64,000 nt of DNA from Streptomyces sp. NBC_00569 (lineage in GTDB: Bacteria; Actinomycetota; Actinomycetes; Streptomycetales; Streptomycetaceae): NCBI RefSeq assembly GCF_036345255.1, contig NZ_CP107783.1, positions 2,852,001 to 2,916,000 on the forward strand, given 5' to 3'. Position numbers and translations under genes: made by a program. How positions within the stretch are numbered: position 1 is the stretch's first letter; every line of letters begins with the position of its first letter. Below are positions 42,901 to 51,724 of the stretch, one piece after another. The notes below the pieces were generated by a model that was not told the DNA's origin, searched no databases, and was given only the letters and a program-made list of their open reading frames with translations.

Positions 42901-43708
42901 TGCCGTGACCCTGGTGGTCGCCCGCGTCCTCGGAGTCGGTGAAGTTCTTCGACTCGGCGACACGCCCCTTGAGGTCGGGGTGGTCGGTGTCGACGCCGGT
43001 GTCGAGGACGGCGACCTTGGTGCCCTTGCCGTCGTAGCCCGCGGCCCACGCCTCGGGGGCGTGCACCTGCTTCGTCGACCGGTCGAGGCTGGCCTGCATC
43101 TTCCGGTCGAGCCAGAGCTTCTTGAGGGAGCCGGCGGCGCGGGAGCGGGTGTCGGTGACGTCGGCCCAGAAGTCGGCGGCCTTCTTCTTGTCGGCCTTCA
43201 GCGCCACGCCGTCGACGGGGTCGAGCACGAGGCCGCGCTCGGCGCCGCGCGGGGCGGCGGGCGCGCTGCGGGCGACGTCGACGGACTTGTCGTAGACCGC
43301 GATGAGCGGCACCGACTTGCTGTGCGCGTCGTCGTAGCCCTGGCGGACGAGGCCCGTGACGTTGAAGAGCTCCTCGTCGACGCGGCCGTCGGCGATCGCC
43401 TTGACGGCGCCCGCGGGGTAGACGTAGAGGTCCTGGCCCGACGTCCGCGTCTGCACGAGCGGGGCGGTGCCGTCCTCCCCGGGGAGCGCGGTGGCCACGC
43501 TGTGACCCGAGCCGTCCTTGGTCACCAGGATCCGGTCGCCCGTGACGAGCGTGACGACGGAACCCGCCCCCTCCTTCGCGGCCGCCTCGCTGCCGACGAG
43601 CGGTCTCTTGGCGTCCTCCCGTGGCTCGGCCACGGTAGGCAGGGCCGCGGTGACGGCCAGGACGACGGCGGTCGCCGCCACCGAGGCCGTACGCGATATC
43701 GCGCGCAT
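39962..43708 (-). CDS. Secreted S8-family (subtilisin-like) serine peptidase
   Basis: Large exported subtilase of 1,248 residues. A signal peptide (about 1-28) is followed by a propeptide. The catalytic domain runs from ~215 to 480 with the full triad: D236 (VAVLDTGVD), H268 (HGTH) and S441 (GTSMATP), plus the oxyanion Asn near 366 (AAGN). A protease-associated-like segment near 930-1000 (KGKIALVKLADNGAAAAVAKAAKDAGAIAVLAH) and Ig-like C-terminal domains follow. It probably degrades extracellular protein. The ATG at 43708 has GGGAGAG upstream. It is divergent from a TrmB/LuxR-type regulator and ends at a strong terminator. Confidence 0.92.
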   Translation of the reverse strand: MRAISRTASVAATAVVLAVTAALPTVAEPREDAKRPLVGSEAAAKEGAGSVVTLVTGDRILVTKDGSGHSVATALPGEDGTAPLVQTRTSGQDLYVYPAGAVKAIADGRVDEELFNVTGLVRQGYDDAHSKSVPLIAVYDKSVDVARSAPAAPRGAERGLVLDPVDGVALKADKKKAADFWADVTDTRSRAAGSLKKLWLDRKMQASLDRSTKQVHAPEAWAAGYDGKGTKVAVLDTGVDTDHPDLKGRVAESKNFTDSEDAGDHQGHGTHTTSTVGGTGAASDGKERGVAPGTTLLNGKVLNDSGSGATSWIIAGMQWAVDQGADVVSMSLGNPAKSDCTDPMATATEELAQSSKNTLFVIAAGNTGPGNNTVSSPGCAPSVLTVGAVDHDDTTASFSSRGPAYGSHTLKPEITAPGVAISAAAAGGRGIYAYQSMSGTSMATPHVAGAAAIVKQRHPDWSAQQIKAALVSSADAAIPGDVRETGGGRLDVKAAIDEKVLGASAVQGGSFNWPQDSSDRTTVDVPYTNTTDKAVRLSLEVKGVTGNDGSAVRSSVAKLGEHTVTVPAGATVKVPLKIDPTASLKAAQYGDVTGRVLATADGVGVSTPFSLYVQPETVTLRVKLVDRSGKAAAGQSSVDLIGTDDASGERRFNEGAADQTYQIRQGRYFLSSFVTTPDTEGTLLNSLSYLARPQLDVKKDTTVVLDARKAGRLEVKTDKASEVRGATLGFARSWDDTWLHAATAAGGRTVAGYYADIEGRATDGTFEFDSFWRAAAPQLSEFGVVGGPALHAVAGATNSANLDGSGKAQVVDAGSGTAAELAAAGVKGKIALVKLADNGAAAAVAKAAKDAGAIAVLAHRSIPGRFYPSVGFIGGPLPVIGIPSDEAADLLARIGAGDVTLHWKGTAKSPYFYNLAFPETGPVQSARTYTVRDRDLAENKATYRAMGTPTDYLDLPSVTRPSGLTAYFGDFETVAAPSHRTELYSAGTTGWGHQVSSSFPWGEYMIDPVRTYKKGEHRTEEWYGDVLAPTTPLDDAGEPALAAERQGDLIGVAPGFWGDSEHQGVQGSFGDFGSVDLKRDGEALGHSNVPFGVFQVPGDDARYDMTLNTFKQSFGAWNRSTQTQTTWSFRSHLDENVYSQGIPLLFPHYALPQDDLKTLPATDGQRITLTATGHAGYTPGKLTSAELSYSYDGGTTWTEAKTAERDGKWSATVNHAGASGKQVTLKAQLTDANGNSVEQTVTRAYDVR

Positions 43709-43906
43709 CGCTCTCCCTCTCCCCAGGTGAAAGCGCAGGTGAATACGGCACAAAGGCCCTATTCCCGGCGGATGTTGGTGCTGCGGTGGCGCCACATTGG
43801 CAGAGAGAGCGGTGGTGCGGGGAAGATGGGGCGCGGCGGGTTTGCGCCGTGGCCGTTTCCCGCCACGGTGCCGCCGGAACCGAGGCTCGGGGAGGGGCAT
43901 CGCCGC

Positions 43907-44932
43907 ATGCTGGGTGCGATAGGTCTGGACGAGATGCACGAGAGCGCCTACCGCGCGCTCGTGTCGCTGGGCGCGGCCGACGTGCCCGATCTCGCGGGGC
44001 GGCTCGCCCTCGCCGAGTACGAGACCGAACACGCGCTGCGCAGGCTGGAGCGGCACGGGCTCGCCGCGCAGTCGTCCGCGCGGCCGGGGCGCTGGGTCGC
44101 GGCTCCGCCGGGCGTCGCCCTCGGGGCGCTCCTGACGCAGCAGCGGCACGAGCTGGAGAAGGCGGAGCTGGCGGCGGCGCTGCTCGCCGAGGAGTACCGG
44201 GCGCAGGCCGCCGAGCCCGCCGTGCACGATCTGGTCGAGGTGGTCACGGGCGCGGCGGCGGTCTCACAGCGGTTCCTCCAGCTTCAGCTGGGTGCGACGG
44301 ACGAGGTGTGCGCGCTGGTCACCGGCAATCCGATCGCCGTCTCGGGCATGGACAACGAGGCGGAGGAGCAGGCCGCAGGCCGGGGCGTCGCGTACCGGGT
44401 CGTGGTGGAGCGCGAGGTGCTGTCGATGCCGACGGGGCTGACCGAGCTGTCGGCCGCGATCGGGCGCGACGAACAGGTACGGGTCGTCGACCGGGTGCCG
44501 ACGAAGCTGGTGATCGCCGACGGGGCGCTCGCGATGGTGCCGCTGACCTCCCGCGCGGCGGAGCCCGCGGCGCTCGTCGTCCACGCGAGCGGGCTCCTGG
44601 AGTCACTGTCCGGCCTGTTCGAGGCGGTCTGGCGGGACGCCCTGCCACTGCGGCTCGGCGAGAGCAGCCACGCCATCACCGAGCAGGAGCCGGACGGCCC
44701 CGACGGCACGGACCTGGAGATCCTCTCCCTTCTCCTGGCCGGACTCACGGACGCGAGCGTCGCCAAGCAGCTCGACCTGGGGCTCCGCACGGTCCAGCGC
44801 AGAGTGAAGCGCCTGATGGAACTGGCCGGTGTGACGACGCGGCTCCAGCTGGGCTGGCATGCGTACGAGCGGGGCTGGGTGTCCCGGGACGCGCTGGCGG
44901 AGCCGCGCGGGGTGCACGCCGCGGAGGGCTGA
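43907..44932 (+). CDS. TrmB-like/LuxR-type helix-turn-helix regulator
   Basis: A 341-residue regulator. The N-terminal winged helix is TrmB-like (LDEMHESAYRALVSLGAADVPDLAGRLALAEYETEHALRRLERHGLAA). A phospholipase-D-like or TrmB sensor core lies in the middle. A LuxR/GerE-type HTH is at the C terminus (LEILSLLLAGLTDASVAKQLDLGLRTVQRRVKRLMELAGVTTRLQLG, about 275-325). Proteins of this build are common in Streptomyces and often lie next to subtilase genes. Here it is divergent from the S8 peptidase, which is its likely target. GGGGAGGGG precedes the ATG at 43907 by about ten bases; an ATG at 43826 is an alternative. Confidence 0.82.
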   Translation: MLGAIGLDEMHESAYRALVSLGAADVPDLAGRLALAEYETEHALRRLERHGLAAQSSARPGRWVAAPPGVALGALLTQQRHELEKAELAAALLAEEYRAQAAEPAVHDLVEVVTGAAAVSQRFLQLQLGATDEVCALVTGNPIAVSGMDNEAEEQAAGRGVAYRVVVEREVLSMPTGLTELSAAIGRDEQVRVVDRVPTKLVIADGALAMVPLTSRAAEPAALVVHASGLLESLSGLFEAVWRDALPLRLGESSHAITEQEPDGPDGTDLEILSLLLAGLTDASVAKQLDLGLRTVQRRVKRLMELAGVTTRLQLGWHAYERGWVSRDALAEPRGVHAAEG

Positions 44933-45017
44933 GTTCCACGGCCGGAAGCCGTCGGTGGTGGCGGAGAGTGAAGCTCTGCGATCTGCGGGTTCCGTCGTTG
45001 TCCGGCACTCTTGGCAG

Positions 45018-45500
45018 ATGGGCGTGTGGGAACTCCTGCTGGTGGGAGTGGTGATGCTGCTCGGCCTGTGCGGGGTGCTCGTGCCCGGGGTGCCCGGGTC
45101 GTGGCTCGTGTGGGCCGCGGTCCTCGTGTGGTCGCTCCAGGGCCCGAACGGGCCGGCCTGGGGTGTTCTGGTCGGCGCCACCGCCGTCCTGCTCGCCGCC
45201 CAGGTGCTTCGCTGGCAGCTCCCGCCGCGCCGGCTGCGCGAGAGCGGGGCCACGCGCCGCACCGCGGTATGGGCGGGGGCCGGAGCCCTCGTCGGTTTCT
45301 GCGTGATCCCGGTGATCGGATCGATCCCGGGGTTCGTCGGAGGCATCTACCTCTGCGAGCGCCTGCGCCTCGGCCGGCACGGCGACGCCGTCGCCTCCAC
45401 CCGGACCGCGATGCGCGCCGGCGGCTCCAGCATCCTGGCCGAACTTTTCGCCTGCCTGCTCATCGTGGGCGCCTGGATCGGGGCCGTGATCTGGGGTTAG
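45018..45500 (+). CDS. DUF456 family membrane protein
   Basis: A 160-residue integral membrane protein with four predicted helices. It carries the DUF456 pattern of a Gly/Pro-rich first loop (LLGLCGVLVPGVPGSWLVWAAVLVW) and a glycine-rich segment in the second half (VGFCVIPVIGSIPGFVGGIYLCERLR), followed by a terminal helix. Function is unknown. The ATG at 45018 starts the first helix and has GGCAG nearby; the longer upstream frame is Arg-rich and unlikely. It lies 85 bp after the regulator gene on the same strand. Confidence 0.8.
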   Translation: MGVWELLLVGVVMLLGLCGVLVPGVPGSWLVWAAVLVWSLQGPNGPAWGVLVGATAVLLAAQVLRWQLPPRRLRESGATRRTAVWAGAGALVGFCVIPVIGSIPGFVGGIYLCERLRLGRHGDAVASTRTAMRAGGSSILAELFACLLIVGAWIGAVIWG

Positions 45501-45567
45501 GCGTTCCGGTTCACGTACACGCACAGCATCCACATAGCGCGGATTACATCGGATCTCTCCCGGCATA

Positions 45568-45596
45568 TTGACGCGGTATCGTCACATCCCTAGCTT
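45568..45596 (+). promoter_or_regulatory. Candidate promoter of the glycosidase gene
   Basis: TTGACG (45568-45573), a 17-bp spacer and TAGCTT (45591-45596) form a good sigma-70-type promoter 58 bp upstream of the GH95-like start. Confidence 0.55.
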
Positions 45597-45653
45597 GCCG
45601 CAGGGGATAGCTCCGATGAATCGACGTCTGCTTCGACACGTGGAGGCCGCGCC

Positions 45654-47981
45654 ATGCCAAGACCGTCCAGAAGGACCGTGCTCGCCACCGGATCCACCCT
45701 CGCCGGCGCCGCGCTGGCGGGCGGGCTGCCGTCACAGGCCACCGCCGCCACCCCCGTCTCGACCCCCGCCACAGCGGCGAGCGCTCCCTCCGAGGACGCC
45801 TGGCGCACCGTCCTCGACGACGCCGACCTCGTCTGGCAGAAGATGCCGAAGACCTGGTACGAGGGCCCGTACCTCGGCAACGGCCTGCTCGGCTCCGGGA
45901 TCTACCAGGAGCCCGGGAAGAATGCGATCCGCTTCAACGTCCAGCACTCCGAGGTCCAGGACCACCGACCGGAGTTCGGGTCCCTGTTCGGTCTGGCGCG
46001 GCTGCCCATCGGCTACTTCACTCTCGAACCCGTCGGCGCCGTCACCGGCCTCGACTGGCGCCTGCGCCTTCGTGACGCGGAGCTGACCGGCACCCTCACC
46101 ACCGACAAGGGCACGCTCACGATCCGCGCCCAGGTCACCAACGCGCTCTCCGTCCTCGCCGTCGAGGTCACCCCGTCCGGGGGCGAGCGCGGCTTCGCAT
46201 GGGTCTTCCACCCCGCGCAGTCCATCAGCCCGCGCGCCGCGTTCCAGCCGATCCCGGCCGGCTACGAGGGCAATCCGCCCGCCGAGTCCGGTGAGGACGA
46301 CGGCGTCTCCGTCTGCGTCCAGCCGCTCCTGTCCGGCGGCCAGCACGTCACCGCCTGGCGCGAGCGTGCCCGCGGCGAGCGGCGGACGCTGTACGTGAAC
46401 GTGGCGCACTCCTTCCCGAAGTCCACCGCCCGCGACCGGGCCGTCTCGACGGTGCGGGCCGCGGCCCGGCTCCCGTACGACGCCCTCGCCGTGACCCATC
46501 GCGCCTGGTGGCACGCGTACTACCGCAAGAGCTTCCTGTCCGTCCCGGACGCGCGGATCCAGCGCTTCTACTGGATCCAGCTCTACAAGACCGCGTCCGC
46601 CGCCCGCCGGGACGCCCCCGTGATGGCGACCAGCGGCCCCTGGCTGGAGCCCACCCCGTGGCCCGCGACCTGGTGGAACCTCAACGTGCAGCTGGAGTAC
46701 TGGCTGATCCACGGCTCGAACCACCTCGAACTCGACGCCGTCACCAGGGCGTTGGGCGAGTTCCGGGACAACCTCACCGCCGAGATGGCCGCCCCGTACC
46801 GAGCCGACTCGCTCGGCATCCCGCGCACCACGGACATGCATCTCGTGAACGGCGGCGCGACGAGCAACGCGCAGGGCTACGGCGTCGGCATCCCCGGCCA
46901 GGACACTCCGACCCCCGAGGTCGGCAACCTCACCTGGGCGCTGCACAACGTGTGGCTGAGTTACCGCCACACCATGGACGAGAAGATCCTGCGCGACGTC
47001 CTCTTCCCCCTGCTGCGCAAGGCGATCAGCTACTACCTGCACTTCCTGGAGCCGGGAGCCGACGGCAAGCTGCATCTGCCCGCGACGTTCTCGCCCGAGT
47101 ACGGCGGCAACACCCGCGACTGCAACTACGACCTGATGCTCCTGACGTGGGGCTGCCGAACCCTACTCGATTCGGCCGAACTCCTCGGCATCGAGGACGA
47201 GTTGGCGCCGCGCTGGCGTGAGGTGCTCGCCAGGCGTGTGGCGTACCCGACGGACACGAACGGCTTCATGATCGGCGCGGACATCCCCTTCGCGAAGTCC
47301 CACCGCCACTACTCGCACATGCTCGCGGTGTACCCGCTGTACGAGCTGACCGGCCGCACCCCCGACGAACTCGCCCTGATCGAGAAGTCGTTGGCCCACT
47401 GGGTCGGCTTCGAAGGGGCCCTCCAGGGCTATACGTTCACGGGCGCGGCCTCGATGTCGGCGCTGCTCGGCAAGGGCGAGGACGCGCTCAAGTACCTGGG
47501 CCAGCTGATGTCCCGCTTCATCCAGGCCAACACCATGTACAAGGAGTCGGGCCCCGTCATCGAGACGCCCCTGTCGGCCGCCCAGTCCCTGCACGACATG
47601 GTGTGCCAGTCCTGGGGCGGCGTGATCCGCGTCTTCCCGGCCCTGCCCGCCGCCTGGAAGGACCTCACCGTCCACAACTTCCGTACGCAGGGCGCCTTCC
47701 TGCTGAGTGCGGTGCGCGAGGGGGGTACGACGCGGTGGGTGCGGCTCGTGAGCGAGGCGGGCGCGCCGTGCGTGGTGCGGCACGGGATCGCGGGCGCGGT
47801 CGACGTCCGCGACGGGCGGGGCAGGCCACTTCGCTTCGAGGACGCGGGCGACGGGGCGATCCGGATCACCCTGCGCAAGGGCGACTCGGCGCTCGTCACG
47901 GCGAAGGGCGACCGCCCCGACCTGAGCGTCGGGCCGGTCACGGCGAACGCGCCGGCCGCGCGCTGGGGACTGCCCGCCTGA
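45654..47981 (+). CDS. Tat-exported GH95-like glycoside hydrolase
   Basis: A 775-residue secreted enzyme. The N terminus has a twin-arginine signal (SRRTVLATGSTLAGAALAGG) with a likely AXA cleavage near residue 31. The mature protein resembles family GH95 alpha-L-fucosidase/galactosidase enzymes: an N-terminal domain with WYEGPYLGNGLLGSGIYQ, an (alpha/alpha)6 barrel containing WWNLNVQLEYWLIHGSNH and HRHYSHMLAVYPLYEL, and a C-terminal beta domain (VRDGRGRPLRF). The exact sugar cannot be told. The gene is single, with its own promoter and a strong terminator. The purine-rich GTGGAGG lies 8-14 bases before the ATG. Confidence 0.8.
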   Translation: MPRPSRRTVLATGSTLAGAALAGGLPSQATAATPVSTPATAASAPSEDAWRTVLDDADLVWQKMPKTWYEGPYLGNGLLGSGIYQEPGKNAIRFNVQHSEVQDHRPEFGSLFGLARLPIGYFTLEPVGAVTGLDWRLRLRDAELTGTLTTDKGTLTIRAQVTNALSVLAVEVTPSGGERGFAWVFHPAQSISPRAAFQPIPAGYEGNPPAESGEDDGVSVCVQPLLSGGQHVTAWRERARGERRTLYVNVAHSFPKSTARDRAVSTVRAAARLPYDALAVTHRAWWHAYYRKSFLSVPDARIQRFYWIQLYKTASAARRDAPVMATSGPWLEPTPWPATWWNLNVQLEYWLIHGSNHLELDAVTRALGEFRDNLTAEMAAPYRADSLGIPRTTDMHLVNGGATSNAQGYGVGIPGQDTPTPEVGNLTWALHNVWLSYRHTMDEKILRDVLFPLLRKAISYYLHFLEPGADGKLHLPATFSPEYGGNTRDCNYDLMLLTWGCRTLLDSAELLGIEDELAPRWREVLARRVAYPTDTNGFMIGADIPFAKSHRHYSHMLAVYPLYELTGRTPDELALIEKSLAHWVGFEGALQGYTFTGAASMSALLGKGEDALKYLGQLMSRFIQANTMYKESGPVIETPLSAAQSLHDMVCQSWGGVIRVFPALPAAWKDLTVHNFRTQGAFLLSAVREGGTTRWVRLVSEAGAPCVVRHGIAGAVDVRDGRGRPLRFEDAGDGAIRITLRKGDSALVTAKGDRPDLSVGPVTANAPAARWGLPA

Positions 47982-47999
47982 CATGAACCCATGACCGGC

Positions 48000-48035
48000 G
48001 GTCCGGTCCTGCCCGGCTCCGGGCAGGACCGGACC
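48000..48035. terminator. Long hairpin terminator after the glycosidase gene
   Basis: Perfect 17-bp arms (48000-48016 and 48019-48035, starting GGTCCGGTCCTGCCCGG) with a two-base centre form a very stable hairpin 18 bp after the stop codon. There is no T tract, as is common in Streptomyces. Confidence 0.8.
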
Positions 48036-48084
48036 CACGCTCCCGCCGTAACGGGATCACAAATCCTTGTCCCACCCCTAGGAG

Positions 48085-48102
48085 ATACCGACTGGACGGT
48101 AT
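48085..48102. promoter_or_regulatory. Inverted repeat ATACCG-N6-CGGTAT upstream of the MFS-amidase operon
   Basis: Perfect 6-bp arms with a 6-base spacer, 54 bp before the MFS start and overlapping the TATTAG (48100-48105) that could be a -10 element. The shape suits a TetR- or MarR-type operator, although no regulator gene is adjacent. Confidence 0.45.
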
Positions 48103-48156
48103 TAGCCTCCCCGACCATGCACGCGCTGGCGTGTGTCTCGACAGCAGGGAGGCGTG

Positions 48157-49851
48157 ATGTCGGTTTCGTCACCGGCGGACACGGCGCGGCGCACCAGCCG
48201 GCCGTTCCCTTCGGCACTGAACGGCCTCGGCGGCAGACGGCTCGACCACTACCCCGAGAGCGGCCCCCGCTACTGGTACCTGGCGATCGTCGTGCTCGCC
48301 ACGATCGTCCTCTACTACCAGCTGTACATCCAGTACGCGGTGTCGACAGCCATCATCAGCCACTACCACATGACGTTCCTGTACTTCGTGTACATATCGG
48401 TGGCCGCCAACGCGGTGGGCGCCTTCTCGTCCCTGGTGGCCGGTCTCGCCGACCGCTGGGGCCGGGCGAACATCGTGGTCTACGGCCTGCTCCTGGTCGG
48501 TCTGCTCACCACGTTCGTCCTGCCCAACGCGCCGGGCAAGGCGAGCTATCTGGTCGTCTACTCGGCCGTGTCACTCGTCGAGGGCATGATCCTGGTCGCC
48601 ACCCCGGCGCTGATCAGGGACTTCTCTCCGCAGCTCGGCCGGGCCTCGGCGATGGGCTACTGGACGATGGGCCCGATCATCGGCAGCCTCGTGGTCACCG
48701 CCGTCACCTCCCGCACCTTCAGCGGCGCCACCACCTGGCAGGACGAGATCCGCTACGCGGGCATCAGCGGCCTCGTCGTGTTCGTCGTCGCGCTGCTCGG
48801 ACTGCGCGAGCTCGCCCCTGCGCTGCGCGACCAGATCATGGTGAGCCTGCGCGACCGTGCGCTGGTCGAGGCGCGGGCCAAGGGGATGGACACCGAGGCG
48901 GCGCTGCGCGGTCAGTGGCGCCAGATGCTCCGCCTCGACGTCATCGGCTCCGCCGTCGCCATCAGCGTCTACCTCCTGCTGTACTTCGCCGCCGTCGGCA
49001 ACTTCGTGCTCTACTTCGCCACCACCTTCGGGTACTCCCCGCAGCGCGCCAACGCCCTGCTGAACTGGTACTGGGGAGCGAACGCGATCTCCCTCGTCCT
49101 GGCCGGCCTCTTCTCCGACCGCCTGCGCGTGCGCAAGCCCTTCATGCTGCTCGGCGCGCTCGGGTCCATAGGCTTCACGCTGGCGTTCACCCTGCACGCC
49201 ACCCAACCGCACACCGGCTACTACACGTTCGCGTTCATCGTGGCCGGCATCGGCGTCACCAGCGGTATCGCGTACTCGCCGTGGATGGCGAGCTTCACGG
49301 AGACCGTCGAGCGGCACAACCCGGCGGCCACCGCCACGGGGCTCGCCGTGTGGGGCTGGATCGTGCGGATCACCGTCGCCCTGTCCGCCGCCTTCGTGCC
49401 GCTGGTGGTGAGCACCGTGACCCCGCTGATCGAGCACGGCGCGGAGGTCAAGGCGGCGTCGGTGCAGGCGGCTCCGGCCCTCGCCATCACGAAGGCCCAC
49501 CCGAAGCTCTTCGCCGAACTCGGCACCTACGCGCCGGGCAAGGCGCCCGCCCCGCTGCTCGCCCAGGCGCAGAAGGAGGTCGGCGCCGAAGGGCTGAGGA
49601 CCGTGCAGCAGGCGGCGCCGCAGCTGAAGATCCTGCGCGAACACGGGCCCGAGGTGCAGCGGGCGAGCGCGGACAACGCGCACGCGTGGCAGACCTGGTG
49701 GTGGGTGTGCCTGGGCGGGCAGGTGCTGTTCCTGCCGTTCATCTTCCTGATGACGGGCAGGTGGCGGCCGCGCGACGCCCGCCGGGACGTCGAGGAGCAC
49801 GAGGAACTGGTGGCCCGGCAGGTCGCCGAGCTGAAGGAGAGCACCGCATGA
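48157..49851 (+). CDS. MFS transporter
   Basis: Major-facilitator transporter of 564 residues with about twelve membrane helices. The loop 2-3 signature is present (SSLVAGLADRWGRANIVVYG), with a degenerate partner in the second half (LAGLFSDRLRVRKPFMLLG). A hydrophilic insert of about 80 residues, rich in Ala/Lys (VKAASVQAAPALAITKAHPKLF...LKILREHGPEVQRASADNAHAW), precedes the last helix and is unusual. AGGGAGG precedes the ATG. The stop overlaps the amidase start (ATGA), so the transporter probably imports an amide hydrolysed by that enzyme. The substrate is unknown. Confidence 0.87.
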   Translation: MSVSSPADTARRTSRPFPSALNGLGGRRLDHYPESGPRYWYLAIVVLATIVLYYQLYIQYAVSTAIISHYHMTFLYFVYISVAANAVGAFSSLVAGLADRWGRANIVVYGLLLVGLLTTFVLPNAPGKASYLVVYSAVSLVEGMILVATPALIRDFSPQLGRASAMGYWTMGPIIGSLVVTAVTSRTFSGATTWQDEIRYAGISGLVVFVVALLGLRELAPALRDQIMVSLRDRALVEARAKGMDTEAALRGQWRQMLRLDVIGSAVAISVYLLLYFAAVGNFVLYFATTFGYSPQRANALLNWYWGANAISLVLAGLFSDRLRVRKPFMLLGALGSIGFTLAFTLHATQPHTGYYTFAFIVAGIGVTSGIAYSPWMASFTETVERHNPAATATGLAVWGWIVRITVALSAAFVPLVVSTVTPLIEHGAEVKAASVQAAPALAITKAHPKLFAELGTYAPGKAPAPLLAQAQKEVGAEGLRTVQQAAPQLKILREHGPEVQRASADNAHAWQTWWWVCLGGQVLFLPFIFLMTGRWRPRDARRDVEEHEELVARQVAELKESTA

Positions 49852-51278
49852 CCGCCCCGGCCCAGCTGCACGCACTCGGCGCGCTCGAACAGGCCGCCGC
49901 CGTCCGCAAGGGCGAGGTCGGCCCGGTGGAACTCGTACGACATCACCTGGACCGGGTCGAGCGCTACGACGAGCGGTTCGGCGCCTTCCTGACCGTGACG
50001 TCCGACGCCGCCCTGGCCGGAGCGGCGGCCGCGCAGGAGCGGCGCGCGGAGGGGGACCTGCCCCCTCTGTTCGGCGTACCGACGGCGGTCAAGGACCTGG
50101 TCGACACGGCCGGCGTGCGCACGACGTACGGGTCCAAGGCCTTCGCGGGCCATGTGCCGGAGGCCGACGCCTACAGCGTGACCCGGCTTCGCGAGGCGGG
50201 CACGATCAGCCTCGGCAAGACCAACACCCCCGAATTCGGCTGCTGTTGCTACACCGACAACGATGTGGCGGGTCCGGCCCGCAACCCGTGGGACCCGGCC
50301 CTGTCCGCCGGGGGATCCAGCGGCGGGGCCGCGGTGGCCGTGGCGCTCGGCCTCGTGCCGGTCGCGCACGCCAGCGACGGGGGCGGCTCCATCCGGATCC
50401 CGGCGAGCGTCTGCGGCCTGTTCGGCATCAAGCCGTCGCGGGGCCGGGTCAGCTCGGGACCCACCGGGATCGAGGTCAACGGCCTCTCCGTACAAGGACC
50501 GTTGGCGCGCGGCGTGCGCGACGCGGCGGCGATGCTGGACGCGCTGGCCGGGCCCGAGCGGGGCGACCCGCACTGGGCGCCGCCGCTCCCGCCGGGCGAG
50601 ACGTTCCTCTCCCACGCCGAGCGCTCCCCCGGGCGGCTGCGCATCGGCCGGTACGCGCGGCCCGCCGCCGAAGGCGTGACGGTGGATCCCGTGTGCGTGG
50701 CGGCCTGGGAGCACGCCTCGCGACTGCTCGAGGAGCTCGGGCACATCGTGGAGGACATCCCGACGCCGTTCGGCCCCGAGATCAGCGGCCACTTCGTGAC
50801 GGCGTGGGCGGTGCAGTCGCTCGGCCACGCCCTCGACGCCGGTGCGGAGGAGCTGCTGCGGCCGGTGACGCGGGCCTGGCGCGAGTTCGGGCGCGGGGTC
50901 GGCGGCGAGCAGCTCGCGGCCGCGATCACCGGGATGCAGCGCGCCGCACGCCACGCGGTACGGGCGACGTCCGGCTACGACGCCGTGCTCACCCCGACCC
51001 TGGCGACGCTGCCGCAACCGCTCGAGTTCTTCGACGAGTCCGGCGACCCGCTCGACAACCTGCGCCGCCAGAGCGCGTTCAGCGCGTTCACCAGCCCGTA
51101 CAACATGACGGGCCAGCCGGCGGTCAACGTCCCCCTGTACTGGACCCCGCAGGGCGGCATCCCCGTGGGTGTCTCCTTGGTGGGCCGCCCCGCCGACGAG
51201 GCCACCCTGATCGCCCTGAGCGCGCAGCTGGAGGAGGCGCACCCCTGGCACCACAGGTACGCACGCCTCTTCTCGTAG
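49848..51278 (+). CDS. Amidase (amidase-signature family)
   Basis: A 476-residue amidohydrolase with the Ser-cisSer-Lys triad of the family: K82 ([10 protein letters not shown]), the Ser pair in GGSSGG (155-160) and nucleophile S181 ([12 protein letters not shown]). These enzymes hydrolyse carboxamides to acid and ammonia. A short CCC run near residue 133 is unusual but outside the motifs. It is translationally coupled to the upstream MFS transporter, which suggests uptake and hydrolysis of one compound. GatA is unlikely because there is no gatC or gatB neighbour. Confidence 0.88.
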   Translation: MTAPAQLHALGALEQAAAVRKGEVGPVELVRHHLDRVERYDERFGAFLTVTSDAALAGAAAAQERRAEGDLPPLFGVPTAVKDLVDTAGVRTTYGSKAFAGHVPEADAYSVTRLREAGTISLGKTNTPEFGCCCYTDNDVAGPARNPWDPALSAGGSSGGAAVAVALGLVPVAHASDGGGSIRIPASVCGLFGIKPSRGRVSSGPTGIEVNGLSVQGPLARGVRDAAAMLDALAGPERGDPHWAPPLPPGETFLSHAERSPGRLRIGRYARPAAEGVTVDPVCVAAWEHASRLLEELGHIVEDIPTPFGPEISGHFVTAWAVQSLGHALDAGAEELLRPVTRAWREFGRGVGGEQLAAAITGMQRAARHAVRATSGYDAVLTPTLATLPQPLEFFDESGDPLDNLRRQSAFSAFTSPYNMTGQPAVNVPLYWTPQGGIPVGVSLVGRPADEATLIALSAQLEEAHPWHHRYARLFS

Positions 51279-51355
51279 CCGTCGCCACGCATCGGGCAAC
51301 GGCCTTAGGACCGGGGCCCGATGCGTGGCGGGGGCGATCGTGTTTGGCTGAGGCC

Positions 51356-51724
51356 ATGACCGAATTCAGCGAGGCCGAGATCGCGTATCTGAAGTCCCAG
51401 CGCCTTGGACGGCTGGCCACCGTCGACCCGAAGGGCCAGCCGCAGGCGAACCCGGTGGGATTCTTCCCGCAGGACGACGGGACGATCCTGGTCGGCGGAT
51501 ACGCGCTCGGGACGACGAAGAAATGGCGCAACCTCCAGGCGAACCCGAAGGTCGCGCTCGTCGTCGACGACATCCTCAGCGTCCAGCCCTGGAAAGTGCG
51601 GGGCGTCGACATCCGGGGCGAGGCCGAACTCCTCACCGGCCCGCACCACCTGGGCGCGCACTTCAGCGAGGAGCTCATCCGCATCCACCCGCGCAAGATC
51701 CACAGCTGGGGGCTCGACGATTAG
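51356..51724 (+). CDS. PPOX-class F420-dependent oxidoreductase
   Basis: A 122-residue split-barrel flavin/deazaflavin-binding protein. The order is typical: an N-terminal helix (FSEAEIAYLKSQRLGRLATVDPKGQPQANPVGF), a central strand pair, KWRNLQANPKVALVVDD, and the ending RIHPRKIHSWGLD. That ending is characteristic of actinobacterial F420-dependent PPOX-family proteins rather than pyridoxamine-phosphate oxidase itself. The substrate is unknown. GAGG lies close before the ATG. The stop overlaps the convergent ogt gene by four bases. Confidence 0.85.
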   Translation: MTEFSEAEIAYLKSQRLGRLATVDPKGQPQANPVGFFPQDDGTILVGGYALGTTKKWRNLQANPKVALVVDDILSVQPWKVRGVDIRGEAELLTGPHHLGAHFSEELIRIHPRKIHSWGLDD

